The notes below the pieces were generated by a model that was given only the letters and a program-made list of their open reading frames with translations, ran no database searches and was not told where the DNA came from. DNA of 64,000 nucleotides from Sphingomonas profundi (GTDB lineage: Bacteria; Pseudomonadota; Alphaproteobacteria; Sphingomonadales; Sphingomonadaceae), in assembly GCF_009739515.1 (NCBI RefSeq), contig NZ_CP046535.1, positions 1,860,001 through 1,924,000 on the forward strand. The letters run 5' to 3'. A program made the position numbers and the translations under genes. Positions 28,701 to 38,326 of the stretch are shown piece after piece. The stretch's first letter is position 1. The number at the start of each line of letters is the position of its first letter.

Positions 28701-28769
28701 TGCTTCGGGGCGCACGACGTCTCCCGGCTTCGTCAAGGCCCGGGATATAGCCGCCGGCGATCCTGGGGT

Positions 28770-28917
28770 GGATCGACATTCAGCGAATGAAGCCGGTTTG
28801 ACTTGGCTTTTGTGCAAGCCGCTCATCCTGAGGAGCCATTGAGCCTGTCGAAATGGCGTCCCCGCTCAGCCCCTCCTCAGGATGAGCGGACATGCAAGAA
28901 GCTGAATGTCGATCCGG
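28770..28917. repeat. 148-bp MITE-like palindromic element, copy 2
   Basis: Terminal inverted repeats GGATCGACATTCAGC (28770-28784) and GCTGAATGTCGATCC (28901-28915) are 15 bp and perfect. Inside is a second inverted pair CCGCTCATCCTGAGGAG / CTCCTCAGGATGAGCGG (17 bp) and a third small hairpin GCCATT / AATGGC. No ORF is present. It sits between two convergent genes, and its end is adjacent to the comEC stop codon at 28921-28919. The partial copy is at 17698. Confidence 0.85.
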
Positions 28918-28918
28918 C

Positions 28919-31156
28919 CTAGCGTGACGCCTCTGCTTTACCGTCGACCCGGCGGATCGGCCGGACCATCGGTTCCGCCTGCCGCCATGGATGCCGGTCG
29001 CCCGGCCACGCCACCGTCGCGATCCGCCCTGCGGCGAGTGCGATCGAGAGCCCGCCGGTGCGCGCCAGCAGCGGGCGATCGGCCTTGAACCAGCGCGGCC
29101 GGCAGGTGCGCGGCAGCCGGCGGTCGCTCACCACGATGTCGGCCGCGGCGCAGGCGCGGTTCATCGCCGCCACGTCGACCAGATAGGGCGACCGGGTGGC
29201 GAGCACCCGCCAGCGACGCCCGCCGCGCATCAGATCGACCGCGCAGAGATCCGGGCCGCACCGCGCGCCCGGCAGCACGTCCAGATCGGCGGCCTCGTCG
29301 AACGAACCGCCATTCTCGCCGAGCATGGCGCGGACATAGTCGCCGGCGCGCGGCCGCAGCAGCGCCAGCCTCCCGCCCTCGGCCCGCACCGCCATGTGGC
29401 GGCCGTCGCCGGTGACGAGCAGGTCCGGCGGCGGCGTGGCCAGCGCCCAGGCCGCGCCGGCCAGGATCGGGGCGAGGCCCAGCCGCCGCACCCTCGTGCG
29501 CCACAAGGCGAGCCACAGGCCGCCCGCGACGATCAGCGCGTACGCGCCGCCCGGCATCGAGGGCAGCGCCGCCACCGCCCCCGGTAGCGCCGCGACATGA
29601 CGCGCGATCGCCAGCAGCAGCGCCAGCGCACGGCCCGTCAGCCACCAGGCCGGCGCGCCGAGGCCCACCGCGTCCAGCGCCAGTGCCAGCGCCTCCAGCG
29701 GCATCACCACGAAGGTGGTGAGCGGAATGGCGACGATGTTGGCGAAGGCGCCGTACAGGCCCGCGCGATGGAAGTGGAACACCGCGATCGGCGCCAGCAC
29801 GATCTCCACCACCAGCCCGGTCAGCAGCAGCGACAGCAGAGCCCGGCCGATCGCCCGCGCGCGGCTCTCCTCGGCCGGGCCGAAGGCGGCGCGCGTCCAC
29901 GGATGCTCGTGCAGCGCGACGATGGCGGTCACGGCGGCGAAGCTTAGCTGGAAGCTGGGGCCGGCGATCGCCTCCGGCCGGAACAGCAGCACCACCAGCG
30001 CGCCCGTCGCCACCAGCCGCAAGGTCATCGCCTCGCGCCCGATGGCGATGCCGGCCAGCACCAGCAGCGCCGCCACGCAGGACCGCACCGTCGGCACCTC
30101 CGCGCCGGCGATGAAGGTGTAGCCGATGCCCGCAAGCGCGCCCGCGCCCGCCGCCACCGGCAGCAGCGGCGCCGACAAGGCGAGGCGCGGGCTCAGCGCC
30201 AGCAGGCGCAGCATCAGCAGCATCGTGCCGGCCACCACCGCCGTCACGTGCAGCCCGCTGACGGAGAGCAGGTGGGCGAGGCCGGAGCGGCGCATCGCCT
30301 CTGCATCCTCCTCGGCGATCGCGCCCTGATCGCCCGTCACGAAGGCGGCGGCGATCGCCCCCTCCGCGCCCGGCAGCGCGGCGCGGATGTGGCGGGAGAG
30401 GCGGTTGCGCACGCCCGCCAGCCACTGCCAGAAGCCGCCGGCGCGCGCGCCCGCATCCACGATCCGCACCGGTCCCAGCGCGCGGCCGGTGGCGCCGAGG
30501 CCCTGAAACCAGGCGACGCGCGCGAAATCATAGGCGCCGGGCACGGCCGCCGGCGCGGGCGGCATCAGCCGCGCGCGCAGCACGATCGTGGCGCCGCCGC
30601 GCAGGTCCGCCGGCATGTCCTTCTCGGCCACGTTCACCCGCACGTGCGGCGGCAGCGCGGCAGCGGCTCCGGATAGCGGCCCGGTCCGCGAAGCAGGCGG
30701 CGCCCCCGCCCCCGAAGCAGGCGATGGCGCGACCCCCGCCACCGGCGCCAGCCGCAGCCGCACCAGCTCGCGCGCGGGCTGCGGCTCCACCGCCTCCACG
30801 GTGGCGGCGAAGGTGGCGATGGCGGGGCGGGCCAGGCGCGGCGCGCGCACCGCCTCGCTGCGCCACCACGTGCTGCCGCAGCCGATCGCCAGCGCGAGGC
30901 CGCACCAAAGGCCGGCGCGCGCCAGCCGCCGCCCCGGCGCCAGCGCGCCGGCGGCGGCGAGGCCAAGCGCCGCGAGGATGAAACCGGCCCAGCCGGTCGC
31001 GTCCGGCAGCAGGAACCAGGCGGCGATGCCGGCGCCCAGCCCCACCGGCAGCCACAGCGGCAGCTGGTCGCGCTCCGCCTCCAGCCAGCGCTCGATCCCG
31101 TCGGCGAACGCGCGCATCCGCGCGACCGGCGCGGTTTGTCGCCGGCCGGGTGCCAT
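28919..31156 (-). CDS. comEC: ComEC/Rec2-family DNA uptake channel protein
   Basis: A 745-aa polytopic protein; ComEC carries single-stranded DNA across the inner membrane. An N-terminal helical pair (about 27-85) is followed by the DUF4131/OB region (FAATVEAVEPQPARELVRLR). The Competence domain contains AFVTGDQGAIAEEDAEAMRR, SGLAHLLSVSGLHVTAVVAG and FQLSFAAVTAIVALH. The C-terminal region (GDGRHMAVRAEGGRLALLRP onward) aligns with the metallo-beta-lactamase part but has no HxHxDH motif, so that nuclease-like site seems degenerate. Start uncertain (31156, 31186 or 31117); none has a good ribosome site. Divergent from gltX. Confidence 0.9.
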   Translation of the reverse strand: MAPGRRQTAPVARMRAFADGIERWLEAERDQLPLWLPVGLGAGIAAWFLLPDATGWAGFILAALGLAAAGALAPGRRLARAGLWCGLALAIGCGSTWWRSEAVRAPRLARPAIATFAATVEAVEPQPARELVRLRLAPVAGVAPSPASGAGAPPASRTGPLSGAAAALPPHVRVNVAEKDMPADLRGGATIVLRARLMPPAPAAVPGAYDFARVAWFQGLGATGRALGPVRIVDAGARAGGFWQWLAGVRNRLSRHIRAALPGAEGAIAAAFVTGDQGAIAEEDAEAMRRSGLAHLLSVSGLHVTAVVAGTMLLMLRLLALSPRLALSAPLLPVAAGAGALAGIGYTFIAGAEVPTVRSCVAALLVLAGIAIGREAMTLRLVATGALVVLLFRPEAIAGPSFQLSFAAVTAIVALHEHPWTRAAFGPAEESRARAIGRALLSLLLTGLVVEIVLAPIAVFHFHRAGLYGAFANIVAIPLTTFVVMPLEALALALDAVGLGAPAWWLTGRALALLLAIARHVAALPGAVAALPSMPGGAYALIVAGGLWLALWRTRVRRLGLAPILAGAAWALATPPPDLLVTGDGRHMAVRAEGGRLALLRPRAGDYVRAMLGENGGSFDEAADLDVLPGARCGPDLCAVDLMRGGRRWRVLATRSPYLVDVAAMNRACAAADIVVSDRRLPRTCRPRWFKADRPLLARTGGLSIALAAGRIATVAWPGDRHPWRQAEPMVRPIRRVDGKAEASR

Positions 31157-31308
31157 GCTAGGGGCGGTGCCGAACGTGCCGGGCATCCGGCATGCGTAGA
31201 GCGGATCGCGCGATTGCGGAACCGCCCTGCCGATTTCAGCGGCGCGACGTGCCGGCCACCGCGCCTTCCCCGCGCGATCCGGCACACGCGCCACGCGCAA
31301 GGAGTATC

Positions 31309-32763
31309 ATGGCGGTGGCAAGTCTGGCGGCGGGCAGCGAGGATCGGGCGGACCGGGATCGCAAGGTGGTGACGCGGTTCGCGCCCTCGCCCACCGGCTT
31401 CCTCCACATCGGCGGCGCGCGCACCGCCCTGTTCAACTGGCTCTTCGCGCGCCACCATGGCGGCCGCTTCCTGCTGCGCATCGAGGATACCGATCGCGCC
31501 CGCTCCACCCGGCCGGCGATCGACGCCATCCTGGACGGCATGCGCTGGCTGGGACTGGACTGGGACGGGGACGCCGTGTTCCAGTTCGCCCGCGCCGATC
31601 GCCATGCGGCGGTGGCGCGCGAGTTGCTGGCGGGCGGCCACGCCTACAAGTGCTTCGCCACCGCCGAGGAGCTGGAGGCGATGCGCGCCGAGCAGAAGGC
31701 GAACCGGCAGCCGCTGCGCTACGACGGGCGCTGGCGCGATCGCGATCCGGCCGAGGGTGGCGACGCGCCGTTCGTGATCCGGCTGCGGGCGCCGCGCGAG
31801 AGCGCGACCACGATCGAGGATCGCGTGCAAGGCCCGGTGACGGTGCAGAATGGCGAGCTGGACGACATGGTTCTGCTCCGTTCGGACGGTACGCCCACCT
31901 ACATGCTCGCCGTCGTCGTCGACGATCACGATATGGGCGTGACCCACGTCATCCGCGGCGACGATCATCTCAACAACGCCTTCCGCCAGCTGGCGCTGAT
32001 CCGCGCGATGGGCTGGGCGGAGCCGGTCTACGCCCATGTGCCGCTGATCCACGGGGCGGACGGGGCCAAGCTCTCCAAGCGCCACGGCGCGCTGGGCGTG
32101 GAGGCCTATCGCGACGAGCTGGGGATCCTGCCCGAGGCGCTCTTCAACTATCTGCTGCGGCTCGGCTGGGGGCATGGAGACGCGGAGATCATCAGCCGCG
32201 AGCAGGCGACCGAGTGGTTCGATCTCGCCGCCATCGGCCGCTCCCCGTCCCGTTTCGATACGAAGAAGCTGGAGAATCTGAACGGCCACTACATCCGCGA
32301 GGCCGCGGACGAGCGGCTGGCGGAGCTTGTCGCTCCTCAGGTCATCGAGGCTGCCGGCCGCGACATCGGCGGTTCGGGGCTCGATCTGCTGCGCCGCGCC
32401 ATGCCGTTCCTGAAACCGCGCGCGAAGGATCTCCGCGAGCTGGCGGACGCCGCCGGATTTCTGTTTCGCACCCGCCCGTTGGACATGGACGAGCGCGCGT
32501 CTTCGCTGCTAGACCCTGCGGCGATCGACCTGCTGGCGGCAGTGCATCGGGCGATCGCGGCGACCGTGGAGTGGAGCGCGCCTGCGCTCGAGGACGCGGT
32601 TCGCGGGGTTGCGGATACGGCCGGGATCGGCCTCGGCAAGGTGGCGCAGCCGCTTCGCGCGGCGCTCACCGGCCGGGCCACGTCACCGGGCATTTTCGAC
32701 GTGCTGGTTCTTCTCGGTCGCGAGGAGAGCCTGGGCCGCCTGAGCGACCGGCTCGCCGGTTGA
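31309..32763 (+). CDS. gltX: glutamyl-tRNA synthetase
   Basis: A 484-aa class I synthetase. [20 protein letters not shown] contains the HIGH-equivalent (HIGG), [18 protein letters not shown] is the conserved EDTD block, [11 protein letters not shown] follows, and [11 protein letters not shown] is the KMSKS-equivalent. Full length with the C-terminal anticodon-binding domain. The ribosome site AAGGAG (31299-31304) fixes ATG 31309. It shares a divergent promoter region with comEC. Confidence 0.98.
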   Translation: MAVASLAAGSEDRADRDRKVVTRFAPSPTGFLHIGGARTALFNWLFARHHGGRFLLRIEDTDRARSTRPAIDAILDGMRWLGLDWDGDAVFQFARADRHAAVARELLAGGHAYKCFATAEELEAMRAEQKANRQPLRYDGRWRDRDPAEGGDAPFVIRLRAPRESATTIEDRVQGPVTVQNGELDDMVLLRSDGTPTYMLAVVVDDHDMGVTHVIRGDDHLNNAFRQLALIRAMGWAEPVYAHVPLIHGADGAKLSKRHGALGVEAYRDELGILPEALFNYLLRLGWGHGDAEIISREQATEWFDLAAIGRSPSRFDTKKLENLNGHYIREAADERLAELVAPQVIEAAGRDIGGSGLDLLRRAMPFLKPRAKDLRELADAAGFLFRTRPLDMDERASSLLDPAAIDLLAAVHRAIAATVEWSAPALEDAVRGVADTAGIGLGKVAQPLRAALTGRATSPGIFDVLVLLGREESLGRLSDRLAG

Positions 32764-32815
32764 TCGGGCCAGTATGATCCTGACGAGTTTGATCCTTTTG
32801 AGGGAGTGAAGGCAG

Positions 32816-34102
32816 ATGGGGGACGGTAGCGCCAAGGTCGAGATCGGCGGCAACGCCACCGACTACAAGGTCCGCTCGGGCACGGTCGGGCCGGACGTGA
32901 TCGACATCCGCAAGCTGTACGCGAACACCGGCGCGTTCACCTTCGATCCGGGCTTCACCTCCACCGCGAGCTGCGAATCGACCATCACGTACATCGATGG
33001 CGACGAGGGCATCCTGCTGCATCGCGGCTACCCGATCGATCAGCTGGCCGAGCAGTCCAGCTTCATGGAAGTCTCCTACCTGCTGCTGAACGGCGAGCTG
33101 CCGAGCAAGGCGGAGCTGGAGAAGTTCACCTACACGATCAGCCGCCACACGATGCTGCACGAGCAGCTCTCCACCTTCTATCGCGGCTTCCGGCGCGATG
33201 CGCATCCGATGGCGATCATGTGCGGCGTCGTGGGCGCGCTCTCCGCCTTCTACCACGATTCCACCGACATCGCCGATCCGCACCAGCGCATGGTCGCCAG
33301 CCACCGGCTGATCGCCAAGATGCCGACGATCGCGGCAATGGCGTACAAATATTCGATCGGCCAGCCCTTCCTCTATCCGCGCAACGACCTGAGCTACACC
33401 GGCAATTTTCTGCGCATGACGTTCGGCGTGCCGGCCGAGGAATATGTCGTCGATCCGGTGATCGAGGATGCGATGGACAAGATCTTCATCCTCCACGCCG
33501 ATCACGAGCAGAACGCCTCCACCTCCACGGTGCGGCTGGCCGGTTCCTCCGGCGCCAATCCGTTCGCCTGCATCGCCGCCGGCATCGCCTGCCTGTGGGG
33601 CCCGGCGCACGGCGGCGCCAACGAGGCGGCGCTCAACATGCTGCGCGAGATCGGCACGCCCGATCGCATCCCGGAATATATCGCCCGCGCCAAGAACAAG
33701 GACGATCCGTTCCGCCTGATGGGCTTCGGCCACCGCGTCTACAAGAATTTCGATCCGCGCGCGAAGGTGCTGTCCAAGGCGGCGACCGAGGTGCTGGACA
33801 AGATGGGCCGCAACGATCCGGTGCTGGATACCGCGCGCGAGCTGGAGCGGATCGCCCTCAGCGACCCCTATTTCATCGACAAGAAGCTGTATCCGAACGT
33901 CGATTTCTACTCGGGCGTGATCCTCTCGGCGATCGGCTTCCCGACGACGATGTTCACCGTGCTGTTCGCGCTGGCCCGCACCGTCGGCTGGGTGGCGCAG
34001 TGGAACGAGATGATCTCCGATCCGGAGCAGAAGATCGGCCGCCCGCGCCAGCTCTACACCGGCGCGGCCATGCGCGACTACATCCAGGTCGGCAAGCGCT
34101 GA
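32816..34102 (+). CDS. gltA: citrate synthase
   Basis: A 428-aa type II (Gram-negative hexameric style) citrate synthase, condensing oxaloacetate and acetyl-CoA. [19 protein letters not shown], the [20 protein letters not shown] active-site His, [19 protein letters not shown] and [18 protein letters not shown] are signatures. A GAGGGAG ribosome site lies upstream. It is 52 nt after gltX, so the two may be co-transcribed. Confidence 0.99.
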   Translation: MGDGSAKVEIGGNATDYKVRSGTVGPDVIDIRKLYANTGAFTFDPGFTSTASCESTITYIDGDEGILLHRGYPIDQLAEQSSFMEVSYLLLNGELPSKAELEKFTYTISRHTMLHEQLSTFYRGFRRDAHPMAIMCGVVGALSAFYHDSTDIADPHQRMVASHRLIAKMPTIAAMAYKYSIGQPFLYPRNDLSYTGNFLRMTFGVPAEEYVVDPVIEDAMDKIFILHADHEQNASTSTVRLAGSSGANPFACIAAGIACLWGPAHGGANEAALNMLREIGTPDRIPEYIARAKNKDDPFRLMGFGHRVYKNFDPRAKVLSKAATEVLDKMGRNDPVLDTARELERIALSDPYFIDKKLYPNVDFYSGVILSAIGFPTTMFTVLFALARTVGWVAQWNEMISDPEQKIGRPRQLYTGAAMRDYIQVGKR

Positions 34103-34110
34103 GGCAGTCT

Positions 34111-34133
34111 CCTCCTCCCCTTCGGGGAGGAGG
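34111..34133. terminator. GC hairpin after gltA
   Basis: CCTCCTCCCC (34111-34120) / GGGGAGGAGG (34124-34133) with loop TTC, between convergent gltA and the kinase gene. There is no T-run, so termination is uncertain; similar hairpins occur near 61241 and 61356. Confidence 0.45.
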
Positions 34134-34164
34134 TCGGAAAGCGGGGAAGTCGGGCTTCCGCCGC

Positions 34165-35493
34165 CTATCGCGCCGGCAGGGTCAGCACGAAGCGGGCGCC
34201 CTGGCCCGGCGCGCTGTCCACCGTTATGTCGCCGCCCATCGCCCGCGCCAGCCGGCGCGAGATGTAGAGGCCAAGGCCCGTGCCGCCCGGCTCGCTCGGG
34301 TCGACCCGCTCGAACTTCTCGAAGATGCGCGACTGATCCTCGGCCGCCAGCCCCTTGCCCTGATCGGCCACCACCACCGATGCGGTGCGACCACCCGGCT
34401 CACAGCGCACCCACAGCATGCCGCCCTCCGGCGAGTAGCGCACGGCGTTGCCGATGAGGTTGACGAGGATCTGGAGCACGCGGCGGAAATCGCCGTGCAC
34501 CGGCGCCGCCTCGTCCTCCGCCGGTCGATCGATCCGCACGCCGCGATCCGCCGCCCGCACGCCGAGCAGCCCCGCCGCGCGGCGCGCCACGTCGGCCAGG
34601 TCGATCGGCTCGGGCGCGACGGTGAAGTCGGGTCGCTCGATCGCCTGGAGATCGACGAGATCGCCCACCAGCGCCAGCAGATGCCGCCCCGCCGTCGCGA
34701 TATCGGTGGCATAGGCGGAGTAATCGCGCCGCAGCGGCCCCTCCGACTGGGCGCGGATCGTCTCGGCATTGGCCACGATGCGATCGAGCGGGCCGCGCAG
34801 CGCCGCGTCCAGCCGCTCGCCGAACGCATCCGCGTTCACCGCGCCCGGCCCGCCCGCCGCCTCCGCCGGCACGATCGTCGCGGCCCCGCTGAAGCCGGCC
34901 AGGCGGCCCAGCCCGTCGATCAGCGGCGCGCCGGCCAGCCGCACCTGCTCGCCGCTGACGGCGACGGTGGCGTGCTGATCGGCGAAGCGGCGCTGCATCG
35001 CCACCGCCTCCAGCATCGGCAGCGCGCCCTGCTCCCCCGGCTGCAAGGTGAACAGCCGCGTCAGCGGATCGCCCGTCGATACGCCGGAATGGGGCGGCAC
35101 CAGGCTGACGATGCGCAGCGCCGCGTCCGTCGCGAAGGTCCAGTCGGCATCGGCGCGCGTGAAATCCTGCTCGCGGGCCGGCAGGTCGGCCGATGCCGGC
35201 ACGGCGGCACGACGGTTCCAGCCGGCGATCGCCAGGCTTACCCCGCCGTCGTCCGGCTGCGCGCGCACCCAGAGATCGAGATCGCCTTCCTCGTCCGCCA
35301 CCAGCACGCCGCGCGAGACGACGATGCCGATGCGCCGCACCAGCCGCACCAGCGCGGCGAGCTGCGGCGGCGCGAGCACGCCGCCCTCCTGCCCGCCCGC
35401 GCGCAGGTGCAGCGTCAGCAACTCCGGATCGGCCTCCACCAGCCGGCCCTGCCCGTCGACACGGCCGCGCACCGGCGCCAGGCGGCCGCTCAC
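34165..35493 (-). CDS. histidine-kinase-like protein apparently lacking the phospho-acceptor His
   Basis: A 442-aa protein. GTG 35493 overlaps the DUF2336 stop (GTGA). There is no membrane span. A PAS-like sensor region covers about 20-215. The dimerisation helix reads DAALRGPLDRIVANAE (about 229-244), where the usual S-H-E-L-R-T-P-L has Ala in place of His. The HATPase domain is intact: N-box LVNLIGNAVRYSPEGG (about 345), G1 VVADQGKGL, F-box FEKFERVDP, G2 GGTGLGLYISRRLARAMGGD. It could be a pseudokinase, could act through the Hpt protein encoded upstream, or could use a His elsewhere. Last gene of a four-gene minus-strand cluster. Confidence 0.85.
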   Translation of the reverse strand: MSGRLAPVRGRVDGQGRLVEADPELLTLHLRAGGQEGGVLAPPQLAALVRLVRRIGIVVSRGVLVADEEGDLDLWVRAQPDDGGVSLAIAGWNRRAAVPASADLPAREQDFTRADADWTFATDAALRIVSLVPPHSGVSTGDPLTRLFTLQPGEQGALPMLEAVAMQRRFADQHATVAVSGEQVRLAGAPLIDGLGRLAGFSGAATIVPAEAAGGPGAVNADAFGERLDAALRGPLDRIVANAETIRAQSEGPLRRDYSAYATDIATAGRHLLALVGDLVDLQAIERPDFTVAPEPIDLADVARRAAGLLGVRAADRGVRIDRPAEDEAAPVHGDFRRVLQILVNLIGNAVRYSPEGGMLWVRCEPGGRTASVVVADQGKGLAAEDQSRIFEKFERVDPSEPGGTGLGLYISRRLARAMGGDITVDSAPGQGARFVLTLPAR

Positions 35494-36605
35494 CGATCGG
35501 TTCCGCGGGCGAGTTCGGCGATGGCGTCGACGTAGACGGGATCGATCCGCCACAAGGCGAGCGCGGCGGATGCGCGGTCCGGCGTCATGCCGCCATAGGC
35601 CTCGATCCGGTCGGCCAGCGCATCCTCGTCGCCCTCGTCCGTCAGGCGCAGCGCCATATCGGCCGCCTGCGGCGGGGCGAGGTCGGCGCCGCGACACAGC
35701 AGCAGCAGGCGCCCGACATCGGGATCGATCATCATGTCCCACGCGGCATCGACGCCGACGCCGGCGCGCACCGCCAGCGCCGCGGCGGCCAGGCCGGGCT
35801 CGCCATCGGCCAGCGCCCGCACGACGATCGCATCGTCCAGCCGCCCGCCTGCCAACAATGCCCGCGCCAGCGCGACGGCGAGCGAGGGCAGCGTCTCGCC
35901 CTCGTCATAGCCGGCGAGCACGGCGGCCGCCGCCTGCGCCACGCGCGGATCGACCGATCCCGGCTCCACCGCGTGGCTCGCCACCACATAGTCGCGCAGG
36001 GCGGCGGCAACCCGCCAGACGAGCCGGTGCTGCACCTCGGCCGGGAACTCCGCCGCGCCCGGCAGCGCGGCGCCGGTGGGATCGCGCCGGTCGCGCCCGG
36101 CGGCGGCGAGACGCGCGGCGGCATCGGCGACGTCCGCCGCCGCATCGCGCGTCAGCATGTCGAGCAGCGCCGGCTGCGGATCCGGCTCCAGTTCCAGCCC
36201 GCGATCGCGCGCGCGGCGCAGGCGGGCGATCACCCGCCCCTCCTCCGCCCGCTGGGCGAGCGCCGCGACGAGCGCCGGATCGCGCAGGCTGCCCGATCGC
36301 TCCAGGATGGGCCGGGCGATCGGAATACGGCCGGACGCGAGCGATTCCGCCAGCATCGGCCGATCGGCGAAGGCGCCCGCTAGATGCAGCCGCAACGCGC
36401 GCTCCGTCGCCTCGACGATGGCGGACAGCAATCCCGCGATCGTGGCGCGATCGTCGTCGCGCAGGCGGCCGTCGTGCGCCAGGAACAGATCGGCCACTGC
36501 TACCTCGCGACGGGCGCGCAGGCGCAGCACCGACCGCGCGGCATCGGCCACCAGCCACTCGGTGGCAGGCGGCGATCGATCGGCGGCGAACAAGCGTGAC
36601 GGCAT
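35490..36605 (-). CDS. DUF2336 domain protein
   Basis: A 371-aa, all-helical, Ala-rich protein. DUF2336 features are visible: LSAIVEATERALRLHLAGAF, ARPILERSGSLRDPALVAAL, QRAEEGRVIARLRRA, and the end GGMTPDRASAALALWRIDP. DUF2336 is an alphaproteobacterial domain of unknown function resembling HEAT-like repeats, often near signalling genes. Its stop overlaps the kinase-like gene, so both are made together. Confidence 0.85.
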   Translation of the reverse strand: MPSRLFAADRSPPATEWLVADAARSVLRLRARREVAVADLFLAHDGRLRDDDRATIAGLLSAIVEATERALRLHLAGAFADRPMLAESLASGRIPIARPILERSGSLRDPALVAALAQRAEEGRVIARLRRARDRGLELEPDPQPALLDMLTRDAAADVADAAARLAAAGRDRRDPTGAALPGAAEFPAEVQHRLVWRVAAALRDYVVASHAVEPGSVDPRVAQAAAAVLAGYDEGETLPSLAVALARALLAGGRLDDAIVVRALADGEPGLAAAALAVRAGVGVDAAWDMMIDPDVGRLLLLCRGADLAPPQAADMALRLTDEGDEDALADRIEAYGGMTPDRASAALALWRIDPVYVDAIAELARGTDR

Positions 36606-36640
36606 GGCGGCGGAGATAAACGAGTGTCGTTAACAGCGTG

Positions 36641-37870
36641 CTAAACCCGCGCCGCGGCCATCCGGCCCGCCACCCGCTGCTGCACCACGGCGAACGAGGC
36701 GAGCGCATAGGCCGCCACCACAGCGACCATGGCGAGCCACGGCCCGGCGACCGCCACCGGCAGCGCGATCCAGATCAGCCCGTCAAGGCTGGCGAGCCAC
36801 AGCGGCGCCGGCCGCTCGTCCACCAGCGCCAGGATGCGGCGCTCGCGCGACAAGGCCGCCATGCCGAGCGGCACGGCGCAGGCCAGCAGCCAGCAGCCCC
36901 ACCCCTGCGTTGCCGCCAGATCGCCGCCGAGCAGCAGCAGCGCCACGGCCGCGCCAATCGACCGCACGACGTGCAGCCGCCGGACATCGTAGGCGACCAG
37001 GCGGATCTCGGCCAGCCGCACCGCCAGCGCCGCCAAGGGGCCGGAGAGCAGCAGCAGCGACAGCGCCGTCCACCGCCAGCCGAACAGCGCGAGGGGCGCC
37101 GCCGCCAGCGCCAGCAGCCCGGCCGCCGCGCCGATCCAGCGCGGCTCGATCCCCCGCCGCAGCAGCGGCAGCGCCAGCGCATCGACGATCGGCGGGAACA
37201 GGAAGCGCGCCGCCGCATCCTCCGCCTCCCCGCGCCCGCCTCTCGCGAGCGCGCGGTCCAGCGGATCGAGCATGGCCACGGCATCGGCGATCACCGGCGG
37301 CGCATCGCCCTCCTCATAGGCATCGATGCGCGCCGCGCCCTCCTGCACCGCCCGCCGCAGCAGGGTGGATTCCAGATCCCACTCGCCCAGCCGGGATGCG
37401 GTGTGGCGCAGCCGGGCGCCATCGATCAGCAGCAGCCCGCCCCAGCGCGCGGCGGCGTCGATCCGCTCGAAGCCGGCGTGGTCGGCATCGTCGGGCACGG
37501 CGAGCAGCGCCGGCACCGGCACCTCGGCCATGCGGGCGACCAGATCCGCGCCGGCGACCCAGCCGTCCGCCATCACCAGCAGCGTCTCGTCCGGGTGGAT
37601 GCGATCGACCGCGTCCGTCAGGCCGCGCGCGATCTCCACGTGCAGGCCGTCGCGCCGCAGCCGGTCGACGGCGGCGGTCAGGGTGGCGGGCAACCGCTCG
37701 ACCAGGATCACGATCGGGCCGGCGCCGGCCGCCGCCGCCAGCCGCGCCTGATGCTCCACCAGGGTCGCGCCGGCGAGAGGCAGCGTGGCGCGCAGCCGCT
37801 CGCCCGCGTCGGCGGCGGGATCCTCCACCGTCCGGCAGGCGGATATCAGAGCTGCCAGCGCCACGTCCAT
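36641..37870 (-). CDS. membrane protein with nucleotidyltransferase-like N-terminal domain
   Basis: A 409-aa protein. Residues about 1-180 show a Rossmann-like pattern (ERLRATLPLAGATLVEHQAR, GPIVILVERLPATLTAAVDR, LLVMADGWVAGADLVARM, then WGGLLLIDGARL), reminiscent of sugar-nucleotide transferases. About seven hydrophobic segments occupy 220-400. The overall plan resembles bifunctional nucleotidyltransferase plus CDP-alcohol phosphotransferase proteins, but I do not find the D-G-x2-A-R signature, so catalysis is not supported. It lies 35 nt upstream of the DUF2336 gene on the same strand and is likely in its operon. Function unknown. Confidence 0.65.
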   Translation of the reverse strand: MDVALAALISACRTVEDPAADAGERLRATLPLAGATLVEHQARLAAAAGAGPIVILVERLPATLTAAVDRLRRDGLHVEIARGLTDAVDRIHPDETLLVMADGWVAGADLVARMAEVPVPALLAVPDDADHAGFERIDAAARWGGLLLIDGARLRHTASRLGEWDLESTLLRRAVQEGAARIDAYEEGDAPPVIADAVAMLDPLDRALARGGRGEAEDAAARFLFPPIVDALALPLLRRGIEPRWIGAAAGLLALAAAPLALFGWRWTALSLLLLSGPLAALAVRLAEIRLVAYDVRRLHVVRSIGAAVALLLLGGDLAATQGWGCWLLACAVPLGMAALSRERRILALVDERPAPLWLASLDGLIWIALPVAVAGPWLAMVAVVAAYALASFAVVQQRVAGRMAAARV

Positions 37871-37942
37871 GCCCTCATCCCGCAGGCGATAGGCCGGGAT
37901 GCGGCGGTTGCAAAGCCGGGCGTGCGGCCCGGCGGCGCGGGT

Positions 37943-38242
37943 TCAGCCGTCGAAGGCCTGGATCGCCAGATCGATCCGCCGCAGCGACACGGGATCGCCG
38001 GGCGCGCCGCGTGCCGCCTCGGCCGCGAGATCCATCAGGTCGATCGCGCCGAAGCTGGCGGCCAGGCCGTGCAGCCGCCACGCCGCCGCCTGCCAGTTGG
38101 CGTCGCAGCGCGACCGCGCGAGCAGATCCGACATGGTCTCGGCACTGGCGATGAAGGCGGTGCGCAGTTCGGCAACGAGCGCCGGATCGTCACCGACGGC
38201 CGCCGCCAGGGCTATGCGCAACGCTCCGGGATCGTAGGACAT
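37943..38242 (-). CDS. stand-alone Hpt phosphotransfer protein
   Basis: A 99-aa four-helix protein. The phospho-accepting His is in AAWRLHGLAASFGAIDLMDL (about residue 58), matching the Hpt H-x-L/K-G-x2-x2-F-G-A pattern. Hpt proteins relay phosphate between receiver domains. No response-regulator receiver is encoded in the window. It heads the minus-strand cluster containing the His-less kinase-like gene and is divergent from the coiled-coil gene (84-nt spacer). Confidence 0.85.
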   Translation of the reverse strand: MSYDPGALRIALAAAVGDDPALVAELRTAFIASAETMSDLLARSRCDANWQAAAWRLHGLAASFGAIDLMDLAAEAARGAPGDPVSLRRIDLAIQAFDG

Positions 38243-38326
38243 GGCGCGAGGATAAGCCGTTCCGGTTAACGGAAGGTTGCGCCGCCGCCTCTTTCAAGGC
38301 CGGGCAAAAGTGGTAAACCCGGCGGC

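Noticed and set aside
32764-32815. Promoter and terminator in the gltX-gltA gap
   Set aside because: Only 52 nt with a ribosome site; no convincing hairpin or promoter hexamers.
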